Source: Staphylococcus pseudoxylosus (GTDB taxonomy: Bacteria > Bacillota > Bacilli > Staphylococcales > Staphylococcaceae). Taken from it: DNA of 64,000 nt. The stretch lies in NCBI RefSeq assembly GCF_003697915.1, contig NZ_RCVN01000001.1, positions 1 to 64,000 of the forward strand, given 5' to 3'. Below are positions 39,515 through 49,027 of this stretch, piece by piece. Numbering within the stretch: position 1 is the stretch's first letter; every line of letters begins with the position of its first letter. The position numbers and the translations under genes were made by a program. A model generated the notes under the pieces. The model was not told the origin of the DNA and ran no database searches. It saw only the letters and a list, made by a program, of their open reading frames with translations.

Positions 39515-39806
39515 TAATAGATATTAATGCGCCTGATTTACATCGTTTTTGATTCTCTTTTATATAACCTTCGTTGACGAGTTCGTCCATAGTAGTTGGC
39601 TTCTTATTGAATTTCAAGCTATAAGCTTCAATTTGACTATCTACCATTTTAAGCTGTGCTTCACAACTAGTAGTTTGTATGTGTGAAGATTGTTTAGCTA
39701 TATTAGGTATAATTAATATTAATAATAGGCTTATTATTAGTAAAACCAATAACATTTCAATGAGTGTGAATGCCTTTTTGTTAAACTTATATTTAAAATT
39801 TTTCAT
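39489..39806 (-). CDS. comGC: Major competence pseudopilin ComGC
   Basis: A 105-residue major subunit of the DNA-uptake pilus. It has the classical prepilin motif KKAFTLIEMLLVLLIIS (about residues 10-26), with Glu five residues after the cleavage site, and two cysteines (about residues 48 and 88) that can form the known intramolecular disulphide. Intact in sequence. It lies 19 bases downstream of the broken comGB. Confidence 0.92.
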   Translation of the reverse strand: MKNFKYKFNKKAFTLIEMLLVLLIISLLLILIIPNIAKQSSHIQTTSCEAQLKMVDSQIEAYSLKFNKKPTTMDELVNEGYIKENQKRCKSGALISINDGEAVAS

Positions 39807-39825
39807 ATATTATTAAACCCTCATT

Positions 39826-40894
39826 TCATTTTATTGTTTGCATTAAATCAAACATTGGTAACATGATGACTAAATATAATGACACAATCATAATAGCTAT
39901 TACTAAAAATATACATGGCTGGATAAATTTGATTATGAATTGCATTGATTGTTGAATTTTATCAATAATGATTTCACTATATAATTTTAATTCCACTTCA
40001 AGCCGTCCTTTTTTCTCACCTTCTTCTATAAAAATAACTAAATCCTCCTCAAAGCATGATAATTTTTTTAGAATTTCGCTCAATTTCAAACCTCTCTGTG
40101 TACCACTCGAGAGCGCTTTTGCTAAATAATTTAAATAACTGTCATCTTTTTGTCCGGAATAAATATCAACAATTTTATGTAGACTAATTCCATTTTTATA
40201 AAATAGCGAAAACTCTGAAGATAAGCGAAAAGTTTTATAAAGCTTAAAAAATTTTTGAAACAATGGGCATTGATAACATTAACTTTAATTTATAATGTAC
40301 AGAGAGCTTTATATATAATAACCAAAGTAGTACCAAAGTTATCAGAACAACAATAATCAAATACCATATGAAAGAAGGCAGATTTACTATTATAAAAGTT
40401 AGGTCTCGCTGTACTGAAGTAATTTCTACTCCCATATTATGATATAAATTTTGAAACTCAGGAATAATAGTATGATTAAGAACAATGAGCATAATGATGA
40501 ATATAGAAAGTAAAAGTAAAGGATATTGTATTGTTTTAAATAAGCGTTGCTTAATCTTATAATTACGTATTAAATACGCTTGAGCATGTGGTAATGTCTC
40601 TATTAAATCACCAAACATCTCAGCAAAATAAATTAGCATAATAATTGATTTAGGATACTTTAGTAATTTAAGAATTTGAGAGCAATCAGCACCATGTCTT
40701 AATTCCGCTTTAATTAACGATTTGGTTTCTAGCGACCTGATCTTAGTATGCTGTAGTAAAAAATCAAATGAATCACTTAAAGTAAAACCATGTTCCAGTA
40801 AGTCTTTTAACTTTGATAGCAAATTAATTTTGTCCTTTTCACTTAATATTGCAAAAGGATAAAATTTAGAGATAACGTTCCATCGATGTTTCAC
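39826..40894 (-). pseudogene. comGB: comGB with internal +1 frameshift (competence pilus membrane platform)
   Basis: The two reading frames 40894-40244 (216 codons) and 40263-39826 (145 codons) together make one ComGB, the type II secretion GspF-like inner-membrane protein of the DNA-uptake pilus, about 355 residues in all, the usual family length. The first frame ends UUU UAA at 40249-40244 inside an A5T6 tract; dropping one base continues as KLYKTFR. The downstream half has the expected SFE-like domain (FEEDLVIFIEEGEKKGRLE) and two membrane helices. The cause could be a one-base insertion, a sequencing error, or recoding: the site UUU-U-AAG allows +1 slippage. Overlaps comGA by 29 bases. 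Confidence 0.85.
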
Positions 40895-41840
40895 ATATCA
40901 TCCCCTCTTTTGACATTTTGTTTAACTTATAAGATAGGTTATGGAAATCATTGGGTAATGTATAACTGTTTTTAAAGAAATGATAAATATCTTCTCTAGT
41001 CATCTGTTCATATACAAGTTCCCTTTTATCTTCTTTAGTAGTAATAAGCCTTTGGTTTAATATACTAATGATTGATTGTATGAGCTGTTGGACTGTTATA
41101 CCCATTTCTAGCAGCCTTAATATCACACCTTTACAATTACTAGCATGAATTGTCGAAAGTACTAAATGGCCGCTTAAACTGGCTTGTATCACATGTTTAG
41201 CTACATTTGCATCTCTTATCTCACCTATTAAAATAATATCTGGATCACATCGCAATATTGCTTTAAAAGAACTTTCATAATTTATCCCTGCCTTTTCATT
41301 CAATGAAATTTGCGTTATACCATTTATTAATTGTTCAACAGGTTCTTCAATTGTAATGATATTTAAGTTTAAGTGCTCTTTCGCATAAGACAACATGTGA
41401 TACATTAACGTACTTTTTCCAGAGCCAGTAGGTCCACTCAATAAAATTAGTCCTTGTTTTTTGTTCATTAGATTATATAAATGCGTTATGTTCTGGTTAT
41501 TTTTATGTTTTTGAAAATATTGGGGAATAATCCTAATAACGCAACTTTCATTTCCTAGAGATAAAGGAAGGGTTGATATTCTAAGGAAGTAAATTTGTTT
41601 TAATTTATAAATATATCTACCACTTTGAGCAACGTTGTGTTTAGAGACATCTAGTCCAGCTTGGTATTTCATATAGGTTAGTAATTTCAAATACGTATTT
41701 AATTGCAATGTTTCTATTGATTTCAAATCATCGCGGATTCTAAATTTAATCATAACTTCTTTATCTGCAGGAATAAAATGTATATCTGATGCATCATTAT
41801 TAATTGCCTTTTCGATCATACTATTAAACAATAGCTTCAA
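40866..41840 (-). CDS. comGA: Competence pilus assembly ATPase ComGA
   Basis: A 324-residue secretion ATPase of the PilB/GspE family. The N-terminal part lies near DASDIHFIP (about residues 15-23), Walker A is GPTGSGKST (about residues 137-145), the Asp box is TIEEPVEQ, and Walker B is PDIILIGEIRD (about residues 200-210), with HAS-type His at STIHAS. It starts at TTG (41840), 10 bases after AGGAGG. That ribosome site lies inside the 3' arm of the hairpin at 41848-41879. First gene of the comG operon. Confidence 0.92.
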   Translation of the reverse strand: MKLLFNSMIEKAINNDASDIHFIPADKEVMIKFRIRDDLKSIETLQLNTYLKLLTYMKYQAGLDVSKHNVAQSGRYIYKLKQIYFLRISTLPLSLGNESCVIRIIPQYFQKHKNNQNITHLYNLMNKKQGLILLSGPTGSGKSTLMYHMLSYAKEHLNLNIITIEEPVEQLINGITQISLNEKAGINYESSFKAILRCDPDIILIGEIRDANVAKHVIQASLSGHLVLSTIHASNCKGVILRLLEMGITVQQLIQSIISILNQRLITTKEDKRELVYEQMTREDIYHFFKNSYTLPNDFHNLSYKLNKMSKEGMICETSMERYL

Positions 41841-41847
41841 TAAAAAA

Positions 41848-41879
41848 ACACCTCCTACATATATACACGTAAGAGGTGT
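41848..41879 (-). terminator. Hairpin/terminator overlapping the comGA ribosome site
   Basis: On the minus strand an 11-bp stem (41879-41869 with 41858-41848, one G-T pair) is followed by T7, the form of an intrinsic terminator for the upstream gene. Its 3' arm contains the comGA AGGAGG (41856-41851). It could therefore also block translation of comGA. Confidence 0.75.
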
Positions 41880-41938
41880 GAAAATTACTTTTATTTTGTA
41901 TCATTCATATTTACTACAGAAATTTAGCCCTACGCTAT

Positions 41939-42562
41939 TTACCCATGTAAATATGGATTCATTTGTTCATCTTCCACTGTAGTATATGGACCATGTCCTG
42001 GGAATAAAGGTAGATCATCATCTAATTCAAATAATTTATCTAATATTGAATTAACTAATGTTTCGTAATCACCTTTATATAAATCAGTTCGACCTATACC
42101 CTGTTTAAATAAAGTATCACCCACAACAGCAAACTCATTAAAGACAAACGTCAAACTTCCTGGGGAATGACCAGGGGTATGTAATACGTTGAAATTAAAA
42201 CCTGCTACATTTGCATCGCCTTCTTCAAGTGGTTGTGGTGTTGCGTGGCTGATAACATTAGGTAATCCATACTGTTTGAATTTTTCTGAACCATTTTTAG
42301 TTGTATTTGTTAAGAAATCAAATTCCGATTTATGCATAAATACGGGCACATCGTATTTCTCAATCATGTCATCTAGAGAGCCAATGTGATCAAAATGGCC
42401 ATGAGTAAGTAATATAGCAACTAATTTTTTATTAATTTGATTTAACTTTTTAATAATTAAATCGCTATCATTAGCCGGATCAACTAAAATGACACTTGTA
42501 TCATTCTCTATAAAATATACATTTGTTTCGACTAGACCTAAAGATAGACTCGAAATTTTCAT
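41939..42562 (-). CDS. Metallo-beta-lactamase fold hydrolase (YqgX-like)
   Basis: A 207-residue protein of the hydroxyacylglutathione hydrolase-like group. THGHFDHIGSL (about residues 53-63) is the zinc motif HxHxDH; HTPGHSPGS (about residues 128-136), GDTLF and PGHGP supply the other ligands. The substrate is not known; similar proteins act on persulfides or thioesters. It lies one base after the YqgV gene, in a glk-yqgV-yqgX unit ended by the hairpin before comGA. Confidence 0.85.
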   Translation of the reverse strand: MKISSLSLGLVETNVYFIENDTSVILVDPANDSDLIIKKLNQINKKLVAILLTHGHFDHIGSLDDMIEKYDVPVFMHKSEFDFLTNTTKNGSEKFKQYGLPNVISHATPQPLEEGDANVAGFNFNVLHTPGHSPGSLTFVFNEFAVVGDTLFKQGIGRTDLYKGDYETLVNSILDKLFELDDDLPLFPGHGPYTTVEDEQMNPYLHG

Positions 42563-42563
42563 T

Positions 42564-42887
42564 CTAGTTACCTCCGTCGTTCAAATATTTTTCTACTGCC
42601 TTTACTTTCTCGTTCATATTGCGTGATTTATCTCTTCGATCATCAATTCTAATATTTGTACATACACGACTTAGCCCTTTATCAAATGGTAATTCATGAA
42701 TTGCTTGCACCACTTCGAATAAATCTTTTAAATCGCCTTCAATTAACGTGTTCATTGGCGTTAATTGATAATCAATTTTCCCTTGAGCTTTATATTCTTT
42801 TAATTTAGTTTGTATTTCGGCAATATATTTACTTACGCTTGGTCCTTCTGTCCCGACTGGTATAACAACTACATCTACGATAGCCAT
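42564..42887 (-). CDS. MTH1187/YqgV family thiamine-binding-like protein
   Basis: A 107-residue ferredoxin-like-fold protein (DVVVIPVGTEGPSVSKYIAEI near the N-terminus; TPMNTLIEGDLKDLFEVV in the middle). The family is thought to bind thiamine or related molecules; no catalytic residues are known. It overlaps the glk stop by one base (TAATG), so it is coupled. Confidence 0.82.
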   Translation of the reverse strand: MAIVDVVVIPVGTEGPSVSKYIAEIQTKLKEYKAQGKIDYQLTPMNTLIEGDLKDLFEVVQAIHELPFDKGLSRVCTNIRIDDRRDKSRNMNEKVKAVEKYLNDGGN

Positions 42888-43873
42888 TATTTCACACCAT
42901 CCTTTTCAATAATATAAGTATAAATTAGCCCTGCAGCACCTGTAATACCTGCATCATTTCCAAGCTGAGCTTGTACAATTTCAGTGTTTTGTTGAGCAGG
43001 CGTAAATGTTAAATTATGATATTCTGTTTTAATATTTTCAATTAATATCAATCCTGCAGTAGACATACCGCCACCTAAAACGATGTATTTCGGGTTACTC
43101 GTAACGCTGACTATACTACATAAATAAGCGATATAATTAGCTACACGTTCTGTTATAAAGATACAGAATTGATCGCCAGCTTTTGCAGCATCAAAGACTG
43201 CTTTTGCGCTTACTTTATTATCTTTAATTAATTGTAGAATTGAAGATTTGAATGTTAGTTTAGGATAATAGAAATTAACTAGGTTAACGACACCCGTAGC
43301 AGACGCCACCGTTTCTATACAACCTGATTTTCCGCAATTGCATTTAAAGCGTTGGTCATGGTCTACTCTAAAATGCCCTATCTCAGCACCAGAACCATTA
43401 TGACCATGCACGATTTCACCATTTGAAATAATACCGCCACCTAATCCAGTACCAAGTGTAATAGCAACTACATCATCTGCACCATTACCCGCGCCTTTGT
43501 GCTTTTCACCTAAGGCAGCAACGTTTGCATCATTATCAACATAAACTGGACAATCTACAAATTGTTTGAAAATATTTCGCACATTTACTGTGTCTTTCCA
43601 ATATAAATTAACCGCTCTGTTTACTTCTCCCGTTTCAAAATTCACAGGGCCAGGCACACCAATTCCAATACCTAAAACATCTGAAAAAGTGTTGTCTGAT
43701 TTATCTATATGCTGTATGAAAGAATCATATATATTTTTTAATAGTAAATAGCCAGTAGTATCTGAGGTATCTGTATCGATTGACCATTTTGATAAACGGT
43801 TAAGATTTTCATCAAAAATTCCTAGTTTACATGTTGTTCCACCAATATCTGCTGCTAATATAATTTTGTTCAT
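42887..43873 (-). CDS. glk: Glucokinase, ROK family
   Basis: A 328-residue ROK-family sugar kinase. It has the N-terminal phosphate loop [10 protein letters not shown] (about residues 9-18), [12 protein letters not shown] (catalytic Asp, about residue 107), GTGLGGGI (about residues 140-147) and the ROK zinc motif [10 protein letters not shown] (about residues 177-186). It phosphorylates glucose not imported by the PTS, such as glucose released by MalA. AAGGA precedes the ATG. Confidence 0.93.
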   Translation of the reverse strand: MNKIILAADIGGTTCKLGIFDENLNRLSKWSIDTDTSDTTGYLLLKNIYDSFIQHIDKSDNTFSDVLGIGIGVPGPVNFETGEVNRAVNLYWKDTVNVRNIFKQFVDCPVYVDNDANVAALGEKHKGAGNGADDVVAITLGTGLGGGIISNGEIVHGHNGSGAEIGHFRVDHDQRFKCNCGKSGCIETVASATGVVNLVNFYYPKLTFKSSILQLIKDNKVSAKAVFDAAKAGDQFCIFITERVANYIAYLCSIVSVTSNPKYIVLGGGMSTAGLILIENIKTEYHNLTFTPAQQNTEIVQAQLGNDAGITGAAGLIYTYIIEKDGVK

Positions 43874-44258
43874 TTAATTTTCATCCTTCTCTGATTTATT
43901 AAAAGGGTGCACATCCTCTAACTGTAGTTCAAAAACACTTATATATCAAGGGATTTGGAGATTTTACACTAATAAGTATTCCAGATAATAAGCCTTTTTG
44001 AATCTAATCTTTATAAACCATTTAATATAGATTTATATTTCCTTATTTACATTTTAATCTTAATCAATTCTCAATTGCAATAATTATGAAACAACTTATC
44101 TAACAGTACAAGATACTTGTAATTTATAAGATTTACATGTTAAAAAGCATTAAGTTTAAATTATCAATATAGCGATTATGCTAACTTAAGATAAATAGTC
44201 ATAATATAATATATTAGGTCGAGACAAAACACTGTCTCGACCTCTGCTACAACTCCGT
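43874..44258. other. Intergenic region yqgQ to glk
   Basis: 385 AT-rich bases, with the hairpin at 44216-44243 next to yqgQ and the presumed glk promoter. No coding region or known RNA element is seen. Confidence 0.55.
44216..44243 (-). terminator. Hairpin after yqgQ
   Basis: A perfect 11-bp stem AGGTCGAGACA/TGTCTCGACCT with a 6-base loop; the T tract is poor, so termination is likely but unproven. Confidence 0.6.
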
Positions 44259-44462
44259 TTATCCACTTTTTCTTTGGTTAATAATTAATCGACATTTTAA
44301 ATAGTCATCCTTTGAAATAAGTCCTATGTTATATAGCGATTTTATTTCTTGTTCCATCATTTCATACATGTCTGCTTTATCTTTAAAGTAAACGATAAAT
44401 CCAAATTTTTTAAGGAGTTGCTGGACGTCATAAAATGTATTAATTTTCTGAATCACTATCAT
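44259..44462 (-). CDS. yqgQ: YqgQ family protein
   Basis: A 67-residue small helical protein of unknown function (FYDVQQLLKKFGFIVYFKDKADMYEMM near the N-terminus). It overlaps the end of the rhomboid gene by 23 bases, the conserved gene order with GluP/YqgP in Bacillales. No clear ribosome site; translation is probably coupled to the rhomboid gene. Confidence 0.8.
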   Translation of the reverse strand: MIVIQKINTFYDVQQLLKKFGFIVYFKDKADMYEMMEQEIKSLYNIGLISKDDYLKCRLIINQRKSG

Positions 44463-45897
44463 CGCTCAATTCTTTGTTTAAATTAATATAATCATTGTTA
44501 CTAGGGTCAGACTTTAACGCAGCTTTTATGTATTTCTTAGCTTTATCCTTGTTATCAAGGGACCTGTTTGCAATGGCTAATTGATAGTTCAAGAGTCCTG
44601 AATTAGGGTGTGCTCTTAACCCTCTTTCCCATGTTGCAATACCTTCTGCTTTCGAGTCTAACGTTGCTTTAATAAGTCCATTTAAATAATACGTTTCGTC
44701 ATCGGCATAATCCTTATTAATAGTATGCTTTACCATTTCTTTTGCATCATCATAATTACCTTGTTTCATTTCCTTTGTAATAATCGTATTGTATATATTA
44801 TCTTCTTTAATTGTAAAAATTCTGATTTGAGCGGCAATAAATAAGACTAGTGTTAATACTATGAGCAACCAGAAACGATTTTTATTTGTTTTAAAATAAA
44901 ATCCTATTAATGTTATTAACAAACCACCAATGAAGCCGCCTATATGTGCAACAATATTTACATTTTGCATAAACAGTGATAGCCCGATCATAATTAAAAG
45001 AACAATTAATAATTGTCCAATTAATTTACGGTTGAACTGTTTACCTACATACATAAATATAAATATTGCACCAATCAATCCGAATATAGCACCACTTGCA
45101 CCTACAGAAACGGTATCAGTATTAAATGAAAGTGAAGCAAAATTACCAAATAAACCAGCGACAATATATATTACAAGCATTCTCCAATGACCAACGATAG
45201 CTTCTACAATTTTCCCAAATATAAATAGACTCAACATATTCATTAAAATATGTTCAAAATTATAATGTAAAAAGATAGAGGTAATCAATCTATACCATTC
45301 ACCATGTACAACATTAAAATGTACAAGCCCACCTACGTCTAATAATTTTAAATCTGAAAAACGATTTAAAAACAATGTCATAGCTAACCAAATCATAATA
45401 TTAATAGCAATTATTGTATATGTAACAGGGGCGAACTTAAGCATATGTTTTTCAATAGGATTGTTATTGAGCGCGCGTTGTTTATAGTACGATTTTGTAT
45501 GCTTGGTTGTACGATGATACATTTTTTTCACAAAGAAATTTGGCATGATTCTTTCTATATGCTCTGCTTCTCTAATGATTTTAACCTTAAATTTAACCGG
45601 TTTAGTTTCATTTAAGTTCTCATCTGTAAACATTTTATCTGTAAAAATATATAATTCATAATTCTTGGGTTTAAACCCTAAAAATGTAATGATATTATCT
45701 TGGTTTTCTTGGATTCGAGTTTTATCAAATCTAACATCTTGAGTTGAATTAGCGCCATATTTAAATATTACAATACTTTGTGATTTCTTATTCGCTAACC
45801 AAACTTCATCATTATCTTTATTTGTGTGAACAACATGATAATTCAGGTATTTAATCCAAGTATATATGCACTTCCAATAATGTTTCTCAGTGATCAT
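44440..45897 (-). CDS. Rhomboid family intramembrane serine protease (GluP/YqgP-like)
   Basis: A 485-residue membrane protease. A cytoplasmic N-terminal domain (about residues 1-150) is followed by the rhomboid core with HYNFEHILMNM, catalytic Ser in GASGAIFGL and His in HIGGFIGG, and a C-terminal TPR-like part (about residues 380-480; ATWERGLRAHPNSGLLNYQLA). I start at the ATG at 45897 after GGAGG; an ATG at 45909 overlaps the upstream stop codon. Bacillus YqgP cleaves the MgtE transporter; the substrate here is unknown. Confidence 0.9.
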   Translation of the reverse strand: MITEKHYWKCIYTWIKYLNYHVVHTNKDNDEVWLANKKSQSIVIFKYGANSTQDVRFDKTRIQENQDNIITFLGFKPKNYELYIFTDKMFTDENLNETKPVKFKVKIIREAEHIERIMPNFFVKKMYHRTTKHTKSYYKQRALNNNPIEKHMLKFAPVTYTIIAINIMIWLAMTLFLNRFSDLKLLDVGGLVHFNVVHGEWYRLITSIFLHYNFEHILMNMLSLFIFGKIVEAIVGHWRMLVIYIVAGLFGNFASLSFNTDTVSVGASGAIFGLIGAIFIFMYVGKQFNRKLIGQLLIVLLIMIGLSLFMQNVNIVAHIGGFIGGLLITLIGFYFKTNKNRFWLLIVLTLVLFIAAQIRIFTIKEDNIYNTIITKEMKQGNYDDAKEMVKHTINKDYADDETYYLNGLIKATLDSKAEGIATWERGLRAHPNSGLLNYQLAIANRSLDNKDKAKKYIKAALKSDPSNNDYINLNKELSDDSDSEN

Positions 45898-45908
45898 ATT
45901 TGCCTCCA

Positions 45909-46451
45909 TTATTTAGTTGTTGCTATGATTAATTTTTCAACTGGTTCATCATGTTTTTCTGTTTCAAACGAATTTAATTGAAAATCATATAGCAGACTGA
46001 TAGTAGATTGTTTATTGTTACTTAAAAATCTATCAAAATATCCCCCACCATAACCGATACGGTAACCAATATTATTAAACACGACGCCAGGAACTACTAC
46101 TAAATCTAAATTATTAGTGATTTCAGTATCTGTATTGACGTGATTAATGCCTTTGTCATCTGGACCAATGTGGTTTAAATCATCTACATGTTTAAATGTC
46201 ATTTCCTTCGTTTGATAATTTGTTTCGGGTACAAAAACAGTTTTTCCGTCTTCTATCATTTGTTGAATAATAGGATATGTATTTACTTCATGAGGCATCG
46301 ATAACACAATGCCAATCCGTTGTGATAGTTTATATTCATCTGTATTGAAAAAGTGATCGCTTAGATATTTATCTGCCGCTTGCTTATTCGATTGTTTCAT
46401 AAATTGTTTCATTAAATTAATATTTTTTTGACGTAATAATTTTTTGGACAT
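45909..46451 (-). CDS. 5-formyltetrahydrofolate cyclo-ligase
   Basis: A 180-residue enzyme that returns 5-formyl-THF to the active folate pool by ATP-dependent conversion to methenyl-THF. It has the family signatures LVVVPGVVF and GYRIGYGGGYFDRFL (about residues 125-150). I choose the ATG at 46451 after AAGGGG; the frame continues a few codons further without a better site. It lies immediately upstream of the rhomboid gene, as in Bacillus yqgN-yqgP. Confidence 0.9.
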   Translation of the reverse strand: MSKKLLRQKNINLMKQFMKQSNKQAADKYLSDHFFNTDEYKLSQRIGIVLSMPHEVNTYPIIQQMIEDGKTVFVPETNYQTKEMTFKHVDDLNHIGPDDKGINHVNTDTEITNNLDLVVVPGVVFNNIGYRIGYGGGYFDRFLSNNKQSTISLLYDFQLNSFETEKHDEPVEKLIIATTK

Positions 46452-46543
46452 TTTGAACCCCTTCCCCCAATACATACTTCTATTATTATAACGTTAAAGA
46501 TTTGTAATGTCATTTAACTGCTTTTTAAAATAAGCGAAAAAAT

Positions 46544-46570
46544 AACCAGATCCTATACAAGAATCTGGTT
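46544..46570 (-). terminator. rpmG terminator
   Basis: AACCAGAT/ATCTGGTT arms followed by ATTTTTT on the minus strand, 10 bases after the rpmG stop codon. Confidence 0.8.
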
Positions 46571-46581
46571 TAAAATATTAA

Positions 46582-46731
46582 TTATTTTGTTTCACGGTGC
46601 ATAGTGTGTTTGTTGTCACGTGCACAGTGTTTTTTCATTTCTATACGTTCAGGATTAGTACGTTTATTTTTTGTAGTAATGTAGTTTCTTTCTCCACATT
46701 CTGTACAAGCTAGAGTTACGTTTACGCGCAT
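46582..46731 (-). CDS. rpmG: 50S ribosomal protein L33
   Basis: A 49-residue protein, [20 protein letters not shown] at the start and a basic C-terminus. Only the first CxxC pair (residues 9 and 12) is present and the second pair is replaced: [14 protein letters not shown] has a single Cys. This is the zinc-free-tending form; staphylococci carry several L33 paralogues. AAGGAGG precedes the ATG. Its neighbour zur/znu suggests a zinc theme, but the gene has its own terminator and lies 4 kb away. Confidence 0.93.
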   Translation of the reverse strand: MRVNVTLACTECGERNYITTKNKRTNPERIEMKKHCARDNKHTMHRETK

Positions 46732-46853
46732 GCTAATTCCTCCTTACCTTTTCAAAATACGACCTATTAATCATACCATTTAGTTATAAAATTGAAAAGT
46801 ATTATTTTTCAATAAAGACGACTATATCAGTATTTATAACAAAATCGCTTATT

Positions 46854-48905
46854 TTATTTTTCAGCTCGTTCTTTAAAATAGTAGTTTATAACATCTCTAC
46901 CTAAATCTCCACCATTTAACCATGGTTCTGGAACTGGTTGATTGGTATACACAATTGAAAATGCAAGTTTAGGGTCCTTAATTGGTGCATAACCAACATA
47001 AGTTGAGTTTACTCTTGATTCACCGTTTTGGAAAACTTCAGCGGTACCTGTTTTACCTGCGGATGGTACTTCGGTATCGTTAAAGCTTTGATAACCTGTA
47101 CCAGGTTTTTCATTAAACGCCATCTCAAATCCATCTTGAATTTGCTTAATTTGCTCTCCTGAGTTATTTACTCTGTTAAGCACCTTACCCTTAACCTTCT
47201 CTTTTACAGGGCCCAATGTATCTTTATTTGTTGCCTGCCTAATTTCTAAGCCAATATGTGGTTGAACTCTATATCCGTTATTACCAATTGTAGAAACATA
47301 CTGCGCCAATTGTAAAGGTGTATACGTATCGTATTGCCCTATTGCTAAATCAAGGAAATTACCTGGATTATCAGTCAATGGTTCAATTTGTCCATTTGTT
47401 TCATTCGGTAAATCAATACCTGTTTTGACACCAAGTCCTACTTGATTCAATCCTTTACGTAGCTTTTGACCTGCCTCAGAAATATCATTTGGTAATGTCA
47501 TATTTGCTGAATATGGAGACCCAGCCATTTTCAATGCTGTCTTAAACATATAAACGTTAGATGAGTGCATTAGTGCTTCTTTATCGTTTATCGTTTTTCT
47601 ACCATCTTGGTTAAAGTAAGAGCGTTTTGTCAGACCACCAGCAAATTTCAGTGGTTCATCAACCATTTGGTCACCAACATTAATTGCATTGTTTTGATAA
47701 CCGGCTAATAAAGTGCCACCTTTTACAGATGAACCAACGGCAAATTGTGATGTAAATGTACCTATGTCATAATCTGTTAAATCGCCGTTCTTATCTATTT
47801 GTTTACCAGCCATCGCTAAAATATCGCCGTTATTTGGATTTTGCACAACTATGAGTGCATTATCCATATCTTTAGCGCCTTCACTACGAAGTTTTGATAT
47901 TTGCTTCTCTAAGTATTCTTCGGTTTTTTTCTGTAAGTCGATGTCAATGCTAAGCACTAAATCATCACCACGGGAACCAGGATTAATGACTTTGGAATCA
48001 ATGACTTTACCTGATTTATCAGTAGTATACTTCATTTCTTTTTTCTTGCCTTTTAAAATATCATCATATTGATATTCTAGATATGATTTTCCTACACGAT
48101 CATTACGAGAATATCCTTTAGCCAAGTATTGCTCGGTTAGTTCTTTAGGGATACCCTCTTCAGTCGTAGATACATCTCCAAAGATACCTCTTAATGTATC
48201 ACCATTAGGGTATTTTCTGTCCCAATCCATTGTTGTATTGACACCTGGCAAATCAGATAATTTTTGTGACACCGCTGCGTATTCTTCATCAGTGACATCC
48301 TCATTTTTAATCATTTGTGGGTCAAGCGCTGAACCAGACATCATTTCTCTATAAATAGCTAAGACTTGCAAATCTTTGTCACTTAGTGTGTTGATTTGCT
48401 TTTTCCCAATTTTTTTATATAAAGACTCGTCATAGTCGTCTTGAGAAATACTGCCATCATCAAGTAATGCTTGTTCGCTTTGCATTAATGTTCTCGCTTT
48501 ATTCGGATGTAATTGAATCCAATAGTCTTGTTTATCTCGATCTGTTATTTTGTCAGTATCCATTTTAATTAAATCAGATAGATCTTTAGCAATTTTTAAA
48601 ACTTCTGTTTGTGAAGTTTTTCTTCCACGCGCATATGTAATCGCTTTTTTAGAAGCGTTATCAACAAGAACTTTACCATTTCTATCTAATATACGCCCTC
48701 TCGGTACGGCTTCATTAACTGTTAAATTTTCGCTATTTTTTATCAGTTGTTTATAATGAGAACCCTGTGCAATTTGTAAATAACCTAACCTTAAGACAAC
48801 TACTGCAAAAATAAATACAATCACACCAAATATAAAACTAATTCTTTTATTCATTGTATTTCTAATTTTTTCATCATTTGACTTTTCTTTTAATCTTTTT
48901 AACAA
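46854..48905 (-). CDS. pbp3: Penicillin-binding protein 3 (class B transpeptidase)
   Basis: A 683-residue class B PBP. The cytoplasmic tail and one membrane helix (about residues 22-42) are followed by the PBP dimer domain (about residues 60-330) and the transpeptidase domain with the active-site SXXK in GSSVKGGTL (about residue 385), SSN in MHSSNVYMF (about residue 440) and KTGT in SAGKTGTAE (about residue 610). I choose the TTG at 48905, 8-9 bases after GAGG; the frame is open further upstream. It crosslinks peptidoglycan. It stands alone between rpmG and sodA. Confidence 0.93.
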   Translation of the reverse strand: MLKRLKEKSNDEKIRNTMNKRISFIFGVIVFIFAVVVLRLGYLQIAQGSHYKQLIKNSENLTVNEAVPRGRILDRNGKVLVDNASKKAITYARGRKTSQTEVLKIAKDLSDLIKMDTDKITDRDKQDYWIQLHPNKARTLMQSEQALLDDGSISQDDYDESLYKKIGKKQINTLSDKDLQVLAIYREMMSGSALDPQMIKNEDVTDEEYAAVSQKLSDLPGVNTTMDWDRKYPNGDTLRGIFGDVSTTEEGIPKELTEQYLAKGYSRNDRVGKSYLEYQYDDILKGKKKEMKYTTDKSGKVIDSKVINPGSRGDDLVLSIDIDLQKKTEEYLEKQISKLRSEGAKDMDNALIVVQNPNNGDILAMAGKQIDKNGDLTDYDIGTFTSQFAVGSSVKGGTLLAGYQNNAINVGDQMVDEPLKFAGGLTKRSYFNQDGRKTINDKEALMHSSNVYMFKTALKMAGSPYSANMTLPNDISEAGQKLRKGLNQVGLGVKTGIDLPNETNGQIEPLTDNPGNFLDLAIGQYDTYTPLQLAQYVSTIGNNGYRVQPHIGLEIRQATNKDTLGPVKEKVKGKVLNRVNNSGEQIKQIQDGFEMAFNEKPGTGYQSFNDTEVPSAGKTGTAEVFQNGESRVNSTYVGYAPIKDPKLAFSIVYTNQPVPEPWLNGGDLGRDVINYYFKERAEK

Positions 48906-48988
48906 AACAGCATACCTCAATTCAAAAGTTCTCACTACAAATGATATATGAAATTAGCGAATATTTCTATTATTTTAGTTAAAAAAAA

Positions 48989-49013
48989 TGACGACCTAGT
49001 AAAAGGCCGTCAT
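48989..49013 (-). terminator. sodA terminator
   Basis: ATGACGGCCT/AGGTCGTCAT stem (one G-T pair) around a short loop, followed by T8 on the minus strand. Confidence 0.85.
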
Positions 49014-49027
49014 ATTCGCTAGCTCAA

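Noticed and set aside
41881..41900. ComK box or SigH promoter ahead of comGA
   Set aside because: The AAAA/TTTT spacing is four bases rather than the five of a ComK box, and the GAAT-like element lacks a properly spaced partner, so neither can be called.
46582..46731. Loss of the second CxxC in L33 as evidence of a pseudogene
   Set aside because: L33 paralogues without complete zinc motifs are normal in Firmicutes; the gene has a good ribosome site, correct length and its own terminator.
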